Shown here piece after piece: positions 45,558-56,270 of a stretch of 64,000 bases of DNA. The notes beneath the pieces were generated by a model, which worked only from the letters and a program-made list of their open reading frames with translations, was not told where the DNA came from and made no database searches. Positions within the stretch are counted from its first letter, which is position 1, and each line of letters begins with the position of its first letter. This DNA is from Cellvibrio sp. PSBB006. GTDB taxonomy: Bacteria; Pseudomonadota; Gammaproteobacteria; Pseudomonadales; Cellvibrionaceae. The DNA lies in NCBI RefSeq assembly GCF_002162135.1, contig NZ_CP021382.1, forward strand, positions 434,001 through 498,000, read 5' to 3'. A program made the translations under genes and the position numbers.

Positions 45558-45992
45558 TCAGGATTCGTCCGACGCGGCACCCTGAAGTGTGGCTACCAGG
45601 CTTCTCCACCCACTTTTATTACGGTGTTCGCACAAGTAAATGCCTTGCCAAATCCCCAGGTTGAGCTTACCCCCGGTAATGGGGAGCGTCAGGCTGGAGC
45701 CAAGGATACAATTCTTGATATGTGCGGGCATGTCATCGTCCCCCTCGTAATCATGGCGATAATAAGGTGCCCCCTCGGGTACCAGGTGATTGAAATGATT
45801 TTCAAGGTCTTCACGCACAGTGGGGTCTGCGTTTTCGTTGATGCTCAAAGAGGCGGATGTGTGTTGAATGAATAAATGCAGGAGCCCGCAATTAATTTGT
45901 TTAAGCTCCGGCAATGCAGCGATGACTTCGTCGGTGATTAAATGAAATCCGCGACTTTTAGCGCGCAATCGAAATTCTTTTTGTAACCACAT
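45558..45992 (-). CDS. YjbQ family protein (UPF0047)
   Basis: A 144-residue YjbQ/UPF0047 protein from ATG 45992, with AGGA seven bases upstream. Diagnostic parts are GFHLITDEV, INCGLLHLFIQHTSASLSINENADP, HIKNCILGSSLTLPITGGKL and GTWQGIYLCEHR-like IWQGIYLCEHRN. The family has conserved histidines that suggest an enzyme; some members show weak thiamine-phosphate synthase activity. The longer ORF from 46022 adds ten residues without support. Confidence 0.9.
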   Translation of the reverse strand: MWLQKEFRLRAKSRGFHLITDEVIAALPELKQINCGLLHLFIQHTSASLSINENADPTVREDLENHFNHLVPEGAPYYRHDYEGDDDMPAHIKNCILGSSLTLPITGGKLNLGIWQGIYLCEHRNKSGWRSLVATLQGAASDES

Positions 45993-46025
45993 AATCGTTC
46001 CTCGCATTGCTGTATCTGGCACTCG

Positions 46026-46373
46026 TTATTCGGCCGGACTCTTTTCTTCTTCCTTGTCATCATCTTTCGGACACTCACCTTCACTATAGCCGGTGACATT
46101 TTTATCGCTACAGGCCGTACAGGCATTGCCAAAAGTTTTGTATTCAGCACTGGGGCATGGGGTCGTGATACAGCGGATACCGGTATCGACCAGACCGCAT
46201 ACGGGTTGATATATCTGGGTGCATACCTCGGGGCGGTTGTCCGGACATTGAATCAAGGTTTGCATTGACTCTTCTGTCTGCTCGGATTTATCGGTTTGCG
46301 CCTGCTCGTTTTTTTCCTGGCATGCACTGATGAAGAAGCATAAAAGCAGGGCTAGCAATGTGGATTGCTTCAT
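46026..46373 (-). CDS. Kazal-type inhibitor-like lipoprotein
   Basis: A 115-residue lipoprotein with the signal LLALLLCFFISAC (lipobox ISAC), an acidic Gln/Glu-rich linker (about residues 20-38) and a cysteine-rich module: CPDNRPEVCTQIYQPVCG, then TFGNACTACSDKNVTGY and GEC. The spacing of cysteines and the PVCG, FGNAC and GEC elements resemble Kazal serine-protease-inhibitor domains. The tail is charged (KDDDKEEEKSPAE). It overlaps the upstream HopJ-family gene by four bases (ATGA). A role as a surface-displayed protease inhibitor is inference. Confidence 0.75.
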   Translation of the reverse strand: MKQSTLLALLLCFFISACQEKNEQAQTDKSEQTEESMQTLIQCPDNRPEVCTQIYQPVCGLVDTGIRCITTPCPSAEYKTFGNACTACSDKNVTGYSEGECPKDDDKEEEKSPAE

Positions 46374-46738
46374 TCTGACTCTCCGGTCGGGCCGCGTGGG
46401 GTGAGTGGCTGGTTCTCAAAACGAACGCCATTCCAGCCTGTGCGAATAAAGTTACGAATATTCTGGTGGTCGTCGCCATCAGGATTTTTTACCACATCTT
46501 CACGATAAAACGCCCCAAAACACTGCAACGTAGCTTCTGAGGATAATTGATGCATGTGCGCAAAAGCGAATAGCTTGCAGGAGCCGGCGTTTTCTCCTGC
46601 TGCATTTAACTGATCGCCATTCTGGAAAGCGGTAGGTGTGAAGCTGTAATGGGCATCAATAGCGGCCATGGTGTCGTTGAATTGGATTTCCGTGGGGTTT
46701 TCCTGCAGCCGTTGCAGGAATTTGTCTATCGTCGTCAT
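46370..46738 (-). CDS. HopJ-family protein
   Basis: A 122-residue protein of the HopJ type III effector family, found well beyond plant pathogens. It has IDAHYSFTPTAFQNGDQLN, AGENAGSCKLFAFAHMHQLS, TLQCFGAFYREDV and DHQNIRNFIRTGWNGV, the conserved blocks. No type III secretion genes are present in the window and no signal peptide is seen, so an intracellular role is likelier here. The four-base overlap with the Kazal-like gene suggests coupled translation. Function is unknown. Confidence 0.85.
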   Translation of the reverse strand: MTTIDKFLQRLQENPTEIQFNDTMAAIDAHYSFTPTAFQNGDQLNAAGENAGSCKLFAFAHMHQLSSEATLQCFGAFYREDVVKNPDGDDHQNIRNFIRTGWNGVRFENQPLTPRGPTGESE

Positions 46739-47100
46739 AGGTTTCTCAGGTGTTGTTCGAGATTTCTAGTCTCTGGCTCTCGGGTGCTGATGGAAGCTGC
46801 GTTATGGTGTTGACTTGCTGTCGTCGACAGTTCTTATACATTAATCGCTCTTACCAAAACGCAGGAAGATATTTATAAAATTTCACTCCACTAAATTTGA
46901 ATGTTTGATTTGTGCGCTTTTTGATCTTTTGACAGTGCTATGTCGGCTATTGTAATCGGGTCGTATCACAATACAACCCGGCCTGGTTGAACTATTGCAC
47001 CCTTATCGTTCACGGGGAGCACTGGCCGCTTGGCTTTCTGTGGTCTATGTTAATATCTTCCCAGCCTCTTCCTCTTTCAATCATCAAAAACGGTACCGTC
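46739..47100. other. 362-bp gap HopJ/malic enzyme with promoter and palindrome
   Basis: This divergent gap contains no credible gene. It holds a good promoter for the malic-enzyme gene (46929-46956) and, directly behind it, an imperfect palindrome: CGGGT-C-GTAT at 46957-46966 against ATAC-A-ACCCG at 46971-46980, with a CACA centre. Because the palindrome covers the likely transcription start, it may be an operator. The open reading frame of the malic-enzyme gene extends into the gap, but that extension lacks homology. Confidence 0.55.
46929..46956 (+). promoter_or_regulatory. Promoter of the malic enzyme gene
   Basis: TTGACA (46929-46934) and TGTAAT (46951-46956) are 16 bp apart. It points towards maeA and gives a leader of about 140 bases before the GTG start. 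Confidence 0.6.
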
Positions 47101-48795
47101 GTGAAAAAGCGCCCGATTTATATTCCTTTCGCCGGCCCGGCCTTGCTGGAAGCTCCTTTGTTGAATAAAGGCAGTGCGTTTACCCAACAGGAGCGGCAAC
47201 AGTTTAATCTGGAAGGGTTGTTGCCTTACAACATTGAAACTATCGAAGAGCAAAAGGCGCGCGCCTATCAGCAACTTATTTCATTTCAAGCGGATATCGA
47301 TAAACACATTTATCTGCGCAATATCCAGGATACAAACGAAACTTTGTATTTTCGGTTGGTGACGGATCACCTACAGGAAATTATGCCACTGATTTACACC
47401 CCGACCGTGGGATTGGCGTGTCAGCAGTTCTCCAAGATCTATCGTCGCAAGCGGGGTCTGTTTATTTCGTACCCCGACCGGGATCGCATCGATGATATGT
47501 TACAAAATGCCACCAAGCAGAACGTCAAAGTGATCGTTGTAACCGATGGTGAACGTATCTTGGGGTTGGGGGACCAAGGCATTGGTGGTATGGGGATTCC
47601 CATTGGTAAATTGGCACTTTATACCGCCTGTGGCGGAATAAGTCCTGCTTATACGCTACCGGTTACGCTTGATGTCGGTTGTAACAACCGAGCTTTAATT
47701 GACGATCCTATGTATATGGGCTGGCGGCATCCCCGGATAACCGGTGAAGAGTATTACGCGTTTGTTGACGAGTTTATTCAGGCTGTTAAGGTGCGTTGGC
47801 CCAATGCCTTGTTGCAGTTTGAGGATTTTGCCCAGGATCATGCGACGCCGTTGCTCAACCGTTATCGTGATGATATTTGTTGCTTTAATGATGACATTCA
47901 GGGGACTGCCTCTGTGACAGTGGGAACGCTGTTGGCAGCGTGTCTTGCCAAGGGCGAATCGTTGGCACAACAGCGCGTGGTATTTGCCGGTGCGGGTTCG
48001 GCTGGTTGTGGAATAGCTGAACAAGTGGTGCGGCAAATGTGTGCCGAGGGTTTAACTGAGGCACAGGCACGCAGCCGCATATTCCTGTTGAGTAAATCCG
48101 GTTTATTGCAAGAAAGTTCACCCAATCTTTATGATTTCCAAAAACCCTTGGCGGTCAATGACAATGTGGTGGCGGAATGGTCTTTAACGCACAGTAAAGC
48201 AGACGGAATAATCAATCTGATGGATGTTGTGGTAAACACACGTCCCACTGTTTTGATCGGTGTATCTGGTCAACCGGGGTTGTTTACCAAAGCGGTGATT
48301 GAAGCAATGCAGGTACACTGCGAACGTCCTATTGTACTACCCTTGTCCAATCCGACTTCTCAGGTGGAAGGGTTACCGGTTGATATCCTGCGCTGGACAA
48401 GTGGTAAAGCAATCGTGGCGACTGGAAGTCCATTCCCGCCTGTGGATATTGGCAATCAGCGCTATGAAATTGCCCAATGCAATAATAGTTATATCTTTCC
48501 AGGTGTTGGTCTGGGTGTGATTGCAGCCAAAGCATCACGGATAACCGATGGAATGATGATGGCGGCGAGCAGGGCGCTGGCTGATGCATCACCAATGGTC
48601 CAACAAGGGCAGGGTGCTTTACTTCCTTCTCTGAAAAATATTCGTGACGTCAGTAAAGTCATTGCCCGTGCAGTATTTAAACAAGCCGTTGCCGATGGTG
48701 TTGCTGTTCCTGTGCCAGAAGAATTGATCAATGGAAAAATAGAGGGCAATTTCTGGACGCCTGAGTATCGCGATTATCGTCGTACATCCTTCTAG
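47101..48795 (+). CDS. maeA: NAD-dependent malic enzyme
   Basis: From GTG 47101 the protein has 564 residues, almost the same as E. coli MaeA (565). [24 protein letters not shown] (in pieces), [57 protein letters not shown] (NAD binding) and [16 protein letters not shown] are diagnostic. It oxidatively decarboxylates malate to pyruvate. In-frame starts at 46987 and 47047 would add 38 or 18 residues with no counterpart in relatives, and neither has a ribosome-binding sequence. The gene appears monocistronic. Confidence 0.94.
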   Translation: MKKRPIYIPFAGPALLEAPLLNKGSAFTQQERQQFNLEGLLPYNIETIEEQKARAYQQLISFQADIDKHIYLRNIQDTNETLYFRLVTDHLQEIMPLIYTPTVGLACQQFSKIYRRKRGLFISYPDRDRIDDMLQNATKQNVKVIVVTDGERILGLGDQGIGGMGIPIGKLALYTACGGISPAYTLPVTLDVGCNNRALIDDPMYMGWRHPRITGEEYYAFVDEFIQAVKVRWPNALLQFEDFAQDHATPLLNRYRDDICCFNDDIQGTASVTVGTLLAACLAKGESLAQQRVVFAGAGSAGCGIAEQVVRQMCAEGLTEAQARSRIFLLSKSGLLQESSPNLYDFQKPLAVNDNVVAEWSLTHSKADGIINLMDVVVNTRPTVLIGVSGQPGLFTKAVIEAMQVHCERPIVLPLSNPTSQVEGLPVDILRWTSGKAIVATGSPFPPVDIGNQRYEIAQCNNSYIFPGVGLGVIAAKASRITDGMMMAASRALADASPMVQQGQGALLPSLKNIRDVSKVIARAVFKQAVADGVAVPVPEELINGKIEGNFWTPEYRDYRRTSF

Positions 48796-49338
48796 GGGTT
48801 CCGAAATGACCGCCATTGATGGTCGCCGCTGTTAGGTAAAGGCCGTTGTACATGGGTTTGTGCCTTGGGGCACGGATAAGTTTTGGCTGAACAACTTATG
48901 ATTTAATCGCTGACTATTTGATCAGCGAAAACCTCAAATACAAACGTCAAGGAGTGCGTTTGAGGCGTCGGTCGTATTTTAACGATTGTATAGCTGTTGT
49001 TGGCGAACTATCATCGCGATCATTGTCGGGTTGCTACACAAAACTGGTGGGACTCTGCTAAAGTGAGGCAATAGCCAATCTGTCAGATTATAAGTAGTAG
49101 ATGTGTTGCGCTTAAGCCGAGCATTGATGTATTGCTGTGAAGTGCTGGTATAGCGGTGTGTTTCTTGATGAAGGCGACCTGCGGGCCGCTTGACTAAAAC
49201 AGGGAGGAAAATTAGTCAGTGGTATAGGTCCCTTGCATTCAGGTAAGCGCGCTTACGTGAGATTGTTGTGAGTGAATGATTATGTATATTAGCGGTCGTA
49301 GTAAAAACCATTCAGTCGTATTGCTAAAGGACTAAACC
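48796..49338. other. 543-bp gap with palindromes, no gene recognised
   Basis: No credible coding sequence or RNA family is recognised. CGCTGA (48908-48913) and TCAGCG (48922-48927) make a six-bp hairpin. GTAAGCGCGCTTAC at 49243-49256 is a perfect 14-bp palindrome, 83 bp upstream of the MmcQ/YjbR gene; it resembles half-sites of LacI-type operators with a two-base longer centre. AAAGGA precedes the next start codon. Confidence 0.5.
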
Positions 49339-49701
49339 ATGGATTTTTCTTCAGTTCAAAAATACTTGTTATCCAAACACCAGGCGAAGGAAACCTTTCC
49401 TTCCGGTCCGGATGTTGCCGTCTATAAGGTTTGCCATAAGATGTTTGCAACGCTCACTCAGGAGTCAGGTGTGGCGCGTGTGAATCTAAAATGTGACCCG
49501 GAAGAGGCGGTTGCATTACGCGCTAAATACCCCGCCGTTCAGCCCGGTCACCATATGAATAAAAAGCACTGGAATACAGTGTTTCTTGACAGCACCATCC
49601 CGGATAACGAAATTCAACGCATGATTGACAATTCATATGAGTTGGTTATCAATAACCTGCCTAGTGACGAACTCGCACGTTTACTTGCCAGTAAACCCTG
49701 A
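49339..49701 (+). CDS. MmcQ/YjbR family DNA-binding protein
   Basis: A 120-residue MmcQ/YjbR protein. FPSGPDVAVYKVCHKMFATL, VNLKCDPEEAVALRAKYP, HHMNKKHWNTVFLD and MIDNSYELVINNLP are the conserved blocks. The fold is double-stranded-DNA-binding-like (CyaY-like), but the physiological role is unknown. AAGGA lies eight bases before the ATG. The SDR gene follows 30 bp later and may be co-transcribed. Confidence 0.9.
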   Translation: MDFSSVQKYLLSKHQAKETFPSGPDVAVYKVCHKMFATLTQESGVARVNLKCDPEEAVALRAKYPAVQPGHHMNKKHWNTVFLDSTIPDNEIQRMIDNSYELVINNLPSDELARLLASKP

Positions 49702-49731
49702 TCACGGATCGGGTTCTTCGGGGGGGAGATT

Positions 49732-50403
49732 ATGAGCCGCATTGTCATTACCGGTGCAAGTCGTGGCATAGGCTTGGAGCTGTGCAAATATTTTGCGCGG
49801 CAAGGCCATGAAGTCTATGCAGCGTGTCGTGTAATATCAGCTGCGTTGTATCAACTATCTGACTCTGGCGTGATTGCTATCGAGGGTGTTGATGTTTCCC
49901 GCGATGATGGCATCGTCAACTTGCGTAGTGCATTGGCAGGAAAATCCATTGATATTCTGATTAACAATGCTGGCGTGCTCGAATCAGATAAGCTCGGCGA
50001 TTTGGCTTATGCGGACATTGACCATCAATTTCAGGTCAATTCAGTCGGGCCGCTGAGGGTAACTGAGGCTTTAACTGAAAATTTAAAGACCGGTTCCAAA
50101 GTAGCAATGATTACCAGCCGAATGGGCTCTATCACAGATAATTCCTCTGGTGGCTATTATGGTTATCGCATGAGTAAAGCTGCGCTGAATGCAGCGGGCG
50201 TGAGCCTCGCTCGCGACCTCGGCTCACGTGGAATTGCGGTTGCCTTGTTACACCCGGGCTTTGTTCAAACGGATATGGTCGGCTTTGCGGGTGATATTAC
50301 CCCCGCTGTTGCTGCGGAACGTTTGGCTGCCCGGATCGACGAACTGACTTTGGAAAGTTCGGGTAGTTTTTGGCACGCTAACGGCGAGCGTTTGCCTTGG
50401 TAG
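49732..50403 (+). CDS. SDR-family oxidoreductase
   Basis: A 223-residue classical SDR. The nucleotide-binding motif is VITGASRGIGLELC at residues 4-17, NNAGVLES follows, the catalytic Ser lies in AMITSRMGSI and Tyr/Lys in GYRMSKAALNAAG. The closest shape is the C-factor/YbbO-like group of SDRs that end in a short C-terminus. GGGGGAGA precedes the ATG. The substrate is not predictable. It follows the MmcQ gene by 30 bp. Confidence 0.88.
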   Translation: MSRIVITGASRGIGLELCKYFARQGHEVYAACRVISAALYQLSDSGVIAIEGVDVSRDDGIVNLRSALAGKSIDILINNAGVLESDKLGDLAYADIDHQFQVNSVGPLRVTEALTENLKTGSKVAMITSRMGSITDNSSGGYYGYRMSKAALNAAGVSLARDLGSRGIAVALLHPGFVQTDMVGFAGDITPAVAAERLAARIDELTLESSGSFWHANGERLPW

Positions 50404-50472
50404 TTTTCTCAACTGAAACATCAACATACGCATAAATGTTAATAATAAGTTTGCGTTCAACAGGTTTGCGGT

Positions 50473-51123
50473 ATGGCCACAAAAATTGATGCGTCAATGA
50501 GTCATGATATGGTTGCTGAACTCGTTATAGATGAGGTGGAACCCGCATCTATCGTCGATTTTGCACCTGACCTCGCACCGGATATCGGCGTGCGTCTTAA
50601 GTTAATCCGAGAACGTAATGGACTTTCCCAGAGAGAGTTGGCCAAACGGGCCGGTATAACTAACAGTAATATCTCAATGATCGAACAGGGCCTTGTGAGT
50701 CCGTCGGTTAATTCATTAGCCAAAGTACTCAGCGGCATCCCGATGACTCTGGCTCAGTTTTTTGCCTGTGATCAAGTAGACGTCGGTCAGGTGGTTTATC
50801 CGGCCGCCACGCTGGAAGCGGATCAGGTACAGCTCCCCAACGGCGTAGTTATTCAATACCTGGCCACAGAGAAAACACAACGCAAAATATCCATGCGACG
50901 CCATTTATACGCGGCTGGTGCCGATACTGGCAGCGAGCCCCTGCGTCATAAAGCGGAAGCCAGCGGCTGGGTTGTGAGCGGACAGATAGAATTAACTGCC
51001 GGTATGCAGGTTCATGAATTACAGGAAGGGGATGCTTTTTATTTGGCGGCCCATCAACCTTATCGCATCCGCAATCGGAAAGAGACGGCGGCAGTCATTG
51101 TTTTAAGTGTGTTACAACATTAA
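50473..51123 (+). CDS. HTH-XRE/cupin transcriptional regulator (PuuR-like)
   Basis: A 216-residue regulator. After a 38-residue acidic leader, an XRE helix-turn-helix (LKLIRERNGLSQRELAKRAG, SNISMIEQGLVSPSVNSLAK) covers about residues 42-95, and a cupin domain (about 140-214, SGWVVSGQIELTAG, LQEGDAFYLAAHQPY) forms the C-terminus. This is the PuuR/SutR layout; PuuR represses putrescine use in E. coli. No polyamine catabolic genes are adjacent, although aguA-aguB occur far away in this window. Its targets could be itself, the upstream SDR or the fadBA operon 210 bp downstream. Confidence 0.9.
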   Translation: MATKIDASMSHDMVAELVIDEVEPASIVDFAPDLAPDIGVRLKLIRERNGLSQRELAKRAGITNSNISMIEQGLVSPSVNSLAKVLSGIPMTLAQFFACDQVDVGQVVYPAATLEADQVQLPNGVVIQYLATEKTQRKISMRRHLYAAGADTGSEPLRHKAEASGWVVSGQIELTAGMQVHELQEGDAFYLAAHQPYRIRNRKETAAVIVLSVLQH

Positions 51124-51333
51124 CGGATACTGTTGCCAATGCAGTATGTACGAATCACTGACAGGCAATAACACGCTATAAAATCTTAATCGTTCAGCAA
51201 CGTTCTCACGCTAATCTCATTACAATCTCATTGTTTATTTGTGTTTCATGTATGGCTTGCACGATTCAGCTTGCTTGCCTATCAGCATTAGAGGTTCTTG
51301 TTCCTCTGATATTCCACTAGAGAGAGACTTGTT

Positions 51334-53481
51334 ATGTACCAAGGAAAAGCCATATCAGTTGCCCTGTTGCAAGACGGTATTGCGGAATTGATCTTTGATC
51401 TGCAGGGTGAGTCGGTTAATAAATTTAATCTGCAGGCTGTCAGCGAGCTGGATGAGGCGTTGACCCTTTTGGAAAAAAGTCAGGATATCAAAGGGCTGTT
51501 GATCACCAGTGCCAAAGATGTCTTTATTGTCGGTGCAGACATCATGGAATTTGGTGCAGTCTTTGCCGCCGGTGCAAACAGCATCATTGAACACCTGAAG
51601 AACAACAATCGCAATAATTGCCGCATTGAGGATTTGCCTTTTCCGGTGGTCGTGGCCATCAATGGGTTTGCCTTGGGCGGCGGTATGGAATTGTGTTTGG
51701 CATGTGATTACCGCGTCGCGAGCACCAAGGCGAAACTAGGGTTGCCTGAAACCAAATTGGGAATCCTGCCCGGCTGGGGTGGCACGGTACGTTTGCCGCG
51801 TGTTGCCGGTTTGGAGACGGCGGTAGAGTGGATTGCTTCCGGTAAAGAAAATGATGCGCAAAGTGCATTGACCGCTCGTGTAGTAGATGCGGTCGTAGAG
51901 CCGGAGAAACTGCGTGATGCAGCCATATTTACCTTGCAACAATGCATTAGCGGTAAGTTCGATTACGCTGCACGCCGCGAGCAGAAGAAAGCGCCACTCA
52001 AGTTGAATTTTATTGAAGCGATGATGGCTTTCGAGACATCAAAAGCCTTCGTGGGTGCCCAGGCCGGACGCAACTATCCATCACCGGTTACGGCCATCAA
52101 AGCTATGCAGAAAGCAGCAGATAAAGGCCGTGATGAGGCATTGCAAATTGAAGCTGAAGCTTTTGCTAAAGTTGCCCAGACCGAGACGGCTCAATCCTTG
52201 GTTGGCATCTTTATCAATGAGCAAATGATCAGCAAAAAAGCCAAAAGTTGGGAGAAAAAAGCGGATAAGAAAATTGCGCGCGCAGCGGTGCTTGGCGCGG
52301 GCATTATGGGCGGTGGTATTGCCTATCAATCGGCGCTGAAGGGTGTTCCCATCAAGATGAAAGATGTGGCCCAGAAAGGTATTGACCTGGGTTTATCTGA
52401 GGCCAATAAACAGCTGAGCAAACGCGTGGAACGCAAAAAAATGACGCCGGCTGAGATGGGCGATGTACTGAATCGTGTTGAGCCAGCATTGACATACGAT
52501 GGCTTTGACCAGGTTGATATCGTGGTTGAAGCGGTGGTAGAAAATCCCAAAGTCAAACGGACGGTGTTGGCCGAAGTTGAATCCAGGGTGAGCCCTGACA
52601 CCATTATCGCATCCAATACCTCCACCATCTCGATTTCCTATCTCGCGGAAGCTTTACAGCGCCCTGAAAATTTTTGCGGCATGCATTTTTTCAACCCGGT
52701 ACACCTGATGCCGTTGGTAGAGGTTATTCGCGGTGACCGGACCTCGGATACTGCCGTTGCTCGCACTGTGGCTTATGCCAATGCGATGGGGAAAAAACCG
52801 ATTGTTGTAAAAGATTGCCCGGGCTTCCTGGTAAATCGCGTGCTGTTTCCCTATTTCGCCGGCTTCTCAATGCTGGTGCGTGACGGAGTTGATTTCCGCA
52901 AGATTGATAAAGTGATGGAAACCTGGGGCTGGCCCATGGGGCCGGCTTATTTACTCGATGTGGTCGGTATCGACACGGCGGTTCATGCAGAAAAAGTCAT
53001 GGCAGAAGGTTTTCCCGAGCGCATGAAACGTGATTTTACCTCCTGCACAGACGCGTTGTTTGCTGCAGAGCGGTTGGGGCAAAAAAACCAGAAAGGTTTT
53101 TACGATTACCAGACAGACAAAAAGGGCAAACCCGAGAAGGTTTTCAATGAAACTGTCATGGACATCATCAAACCTTATGTCACCGGATCGGTTGAAGTAA
53201 CGGATGATGACATTATTGCGCGGATGATGGTGCCCATGGCCACTGAGTTGGCTCGTTGTCTGGAGGAGGGCATTGTGGAAACAGCGGCTGAGGCGGATAT
53301 GGCGCTGGTCTACGGCACCGGTTTTCCACCTTTCCGAGGCGGCGTCTTCCGCTGGATTGATTCTATCGGTGTCAGCACATTCTGCGAGATGGCACAGCGC
53401 TATAGTCATCTGGGTGCGCTTTATGAGCCGCCCGTCAGCCTGCAAAAAATGGCAGCCAGCAACCAGAAATTTTACGGCTAA
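51334..53481 (+). CDS. fadB: Fatty acid oxidation complex alpha subunit FadB
   Basis: A 715-residue multifunctional enzyme. Residues about 1-190 are the enoyl-CoA hydratase/isomerase ([33 protein letters not shown]), and about 310-715 the 3-hydroxyacyl-CoA dehydrogenase with NAD motif [15 protein letters not shown] and [18 protein letters not shown]. The C-terminal half has [11 protein letters not shown] and [14 protein letters not shown]. Together with FadA it forms the beta-oxidation trimer of dimers. The 210-bp region upstream includes AGAGG...CCTCT (51290-51307), a hairpin near the start. fadA follows after 44 bp. Confidence 0.97.
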   Translation: MYQGKAISVALLQDGIAELIFDLQGESVNKFNLQAVSELDEALTLLEKSQDIKGLLITSAKDVFIVGADIMEFGAVFAAGANSIIEHLKNNNRNNCRIEDLPFPVVVAINGFALGGGMELCLACDYRVASTKAKLGLPETKLGILPGWGGTVRLPRVAGLETAVEWIASGKENDAQSALTARVVDAVVEPEKLRDAAIFTLQQCISGKFDYAARREQKKAPLKLNFIEAMMAFETSKAFVGAQAGRNYPSPVTAIKAMQKAADKGRDEALQIEAEAFAKVAQTETAQSLVGIFINEQMISKKAKSWEKKADKKIARAAVLGAGIMGGGIAYQSALKGVPIKMKDVAQKGIDLGLSEANKQLSKRVERKKMTPAEMGDVLNRVEPALTYDGFDQVDIVVEAVVENPKVKRTVLAEVESRVSPDTIIASNTSTISISYLAEALQRPENFCGMHFFNPVHLMPLVEVIRGDRTSDTAVARTVAYANAMGKKPIVVKDCPGFLVNRVLFPYFAGFSMLVRDGVDFRKIDKVMETWGWPMGPAYLLDVVGIDTAVHAEKVMAEGFPERMKRDFTSCTDALFAAERLGQKNQKGFYDYQTDKKGKPEKVFNETVMDIIKPYVTGSVEVTDDDIIARMMVPMATELARCLEEGIVETAAEADMALVYGTGFPPFRGGVFRWIDSIGVSTFCEMAQRYSHLGALYEPPVSLQKMAASNQKFYG

Positions 53482-53513
53482 GCGTGCGCTTCGTCAGCGC
53501 CTTGAGTCTTTAA

Positions 53514-54704
<1,191 letters not shown>

Positions 54705-54723
54705 TTTAACACCTCGAAACCTG

Positions 54724-54756
54724 AAAACGCCGAAGCTTTGTAGCTTCGGCGTTTTT
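54724..54756 (+). terminator. Terminator after fadBA
   Basis: AAAACGCCGAAGCT (54724-54737) is the exact complement of AGCTTCGGCGTTTT (54742-54755), with a four-base loop and a T-run to 54756. Confidence 0.88.
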
Positions 54757-54820
54757 ATTTGAGCAGGCCTTACAGGCTGTCAGCTTTAACCGCATCTGCT
54801 AGACTGCCGACCTTCTTGTC

Positions 54821-56269
54821 ATGCCATCCCAGAGGCTAGCGGTGATTGTCCACGCTGTATCCAATCCTGAGTCGTTTATCAGCACCCAGATAGCTCATCT
54901 GAAGACGTCAGGTGAGGTAAGTCGGTGTTTTGCTCTGGAATATGTGTGGCGTCAATATTATCTTCCGTCCCAGCCTGAGATCGCGCTGATTGCCTTGGTG
55001 GCGGTGAGTAACCATGAGCTTCATGTCGCGCTGTCCGCAGCATCCACTGAATTGCGCGACCGATTAAGTCATCTGGATGACCAGGTTGAAAGTCTCGCCG
55101 CGTTTGCAGATAAACATGAATTACCTTGGCTGAACTTATCAGCACCGCTGGTGCTGGAGCCTGTTTATATTCCCAAGCCTTGGGGGCAGGAAATCTGGTA
55201 TACGGGCATCGAAGTGCGCGGTCAGTCCAGTGTGACAGCGCAAGGCCATAAGGTACCTTTGCCCTGGCTGCTGTCCTTAATGCCTGACTTTCTGGTCGGA
55301 GGCTCTGCTGAACATATCATCCTGTTAAAAATTCTCGATCCACTAGCTGACGAGCGTTACGGTGATCTGTATTTTGAGATGCATGAGCAAAAACAGGAAG
55401 TATATGTTGTTACGCACATTGATTCCCAAGCCTGGCCTGATGGTGTGGGGGGAATTCGCCTGGGATTTAATCAGCACAAGCGTAGTGAGTTTACTGATGA
55501 TGCCGCATTTAAGGACGCCTATCTGACAGCAGTTCGCGATTATGAAACGGTCAGGCGTGAAATTGATCGGCAACTTGATCAGCAGCGTCTTGCTCATGAT
55601 ATCGCATTGGATGATCCGGTCGATGCCGCTACGCTTAATGCCTGGTTGAGCGAACTGCCACAAAACTTATTAATCCTGGAAAGTGAAAAGCGCGCAGTCA
55701 TGCATGCTTACACTGCCATGCAGGATTTGCAGCTGGGTGATGTTGTGAAGGTGCCCTGTTTTACACCTCATGCATTGCAGCATGGTGTGCGTACGGTTGA
55801 GTTTCAAACGCCAGTGTATGAAAGAAAAATTCTGTCCTTTACACAAAAAGTGTTAACCCAAACGCATTGGGATACAAAAGAAGCGCTTGAAAAAATATCG
55901 CTGGCTATTCCAGCTCTTCCCGCGCTGGAGGAGATTGACTCGACAGCAGATGCTGTAGTCGAGCGGGTTGTCACCTTTGATGATTTTGAAGTCTTGAGGA
56001 TAGGTTTGGCGGCGGGATCTCATTATTACCTGTCAGCGTGTTCCACTTATCGGCTGTTGATGGTGATATCCGGTAGCCTTGTGTGCTATGCAACTGAGTC
56101 GTCGATGCCTTCGCAGGCAAAATATACTCATACACAACACTATTTATCTTCGCAGGCTGTGTTGTTGCCTGTTTCTCTTCAGCAAACTGAATGGGAGGCT
56201 GGAGATGAAGGCGCGATAGTCTTGCTGGCAGTGCCTACTGAAATTAGCCGCTACGTTGGGAATGAGTGA
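54821..56269 (+). CDS. Class I phosphomannose-isomerase-like cupin protein, unknown role
   Basis: A 482-residue protein. The N-terminal 110 residues are unlike any family I recognise. From about residue 115 it looks like type I mannose-6-phosphate isomerase: IPKPWGQEIWYTGIE, LLKILDPLADERYGDLYFEMHE, QEVYVVTHID, and later GDVVKVPCFTPHALQHGV and VEFQTPVYERKIL, which place histidines and glutamates where that family binds zinc. The C-terminal 80 residues again look cupin-like. It overlaps or abuts the next gene (TraB/GumN) at its stop. Neighbours are fadBA and sulA-lexA, not sugar-nucleotide genes, so a sugar isomerase role is uncertain. Confidence 0.7.
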   Translation: MPSQRLAVIVHAVSNPESFISTQIAHLKTSGEVSRCFALEYVWRQYYLPSQPEIALIALVAVSNHELHVALSAASTELRDRLSHLDDQVESLAAFADKHELPWLNLSAPLVLEPVYIPKPWGQEIWYTGIEVRGQSSVTAQGHKVPLPWLLSLMPDFLVGGSAEHIILLKILDPLADERYGDLYFEMHEQKQEVYVVTHIDSQAWPDGVGGIRLGFNQHKRSEFTDDAAFKDAYLTAVRDYETVRREIDRQLDQQRLAHDIALDDPVDAATLNAWLSELPQNLLILESEKRAVMHAYTAMQDLQLGDVVKVPCFTPHALQHGVRTVEFQTPVYERKILSFTQKVLTQTHWDTKEALEKISLAIPALPALEEIDSTADAVVERVVTFDDFEVLRIGLAAGSHYYLSACSTYRLLMVISGSLVCYATESSMPSQAKYTHTQHYLSSQAVLLPVSLQQTEWEAGDEGAIVLLAVPTEISRYVGNE

Positions 56270-56270
56270 T

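Noticed and set aside
46370..46738. HopJ-family gene as evidence of a type III secretion system
   Set aside because: No secretion apparatus or chaperone gene is nearby, and HopJ-domain proteins are widespread in non-pathogens.
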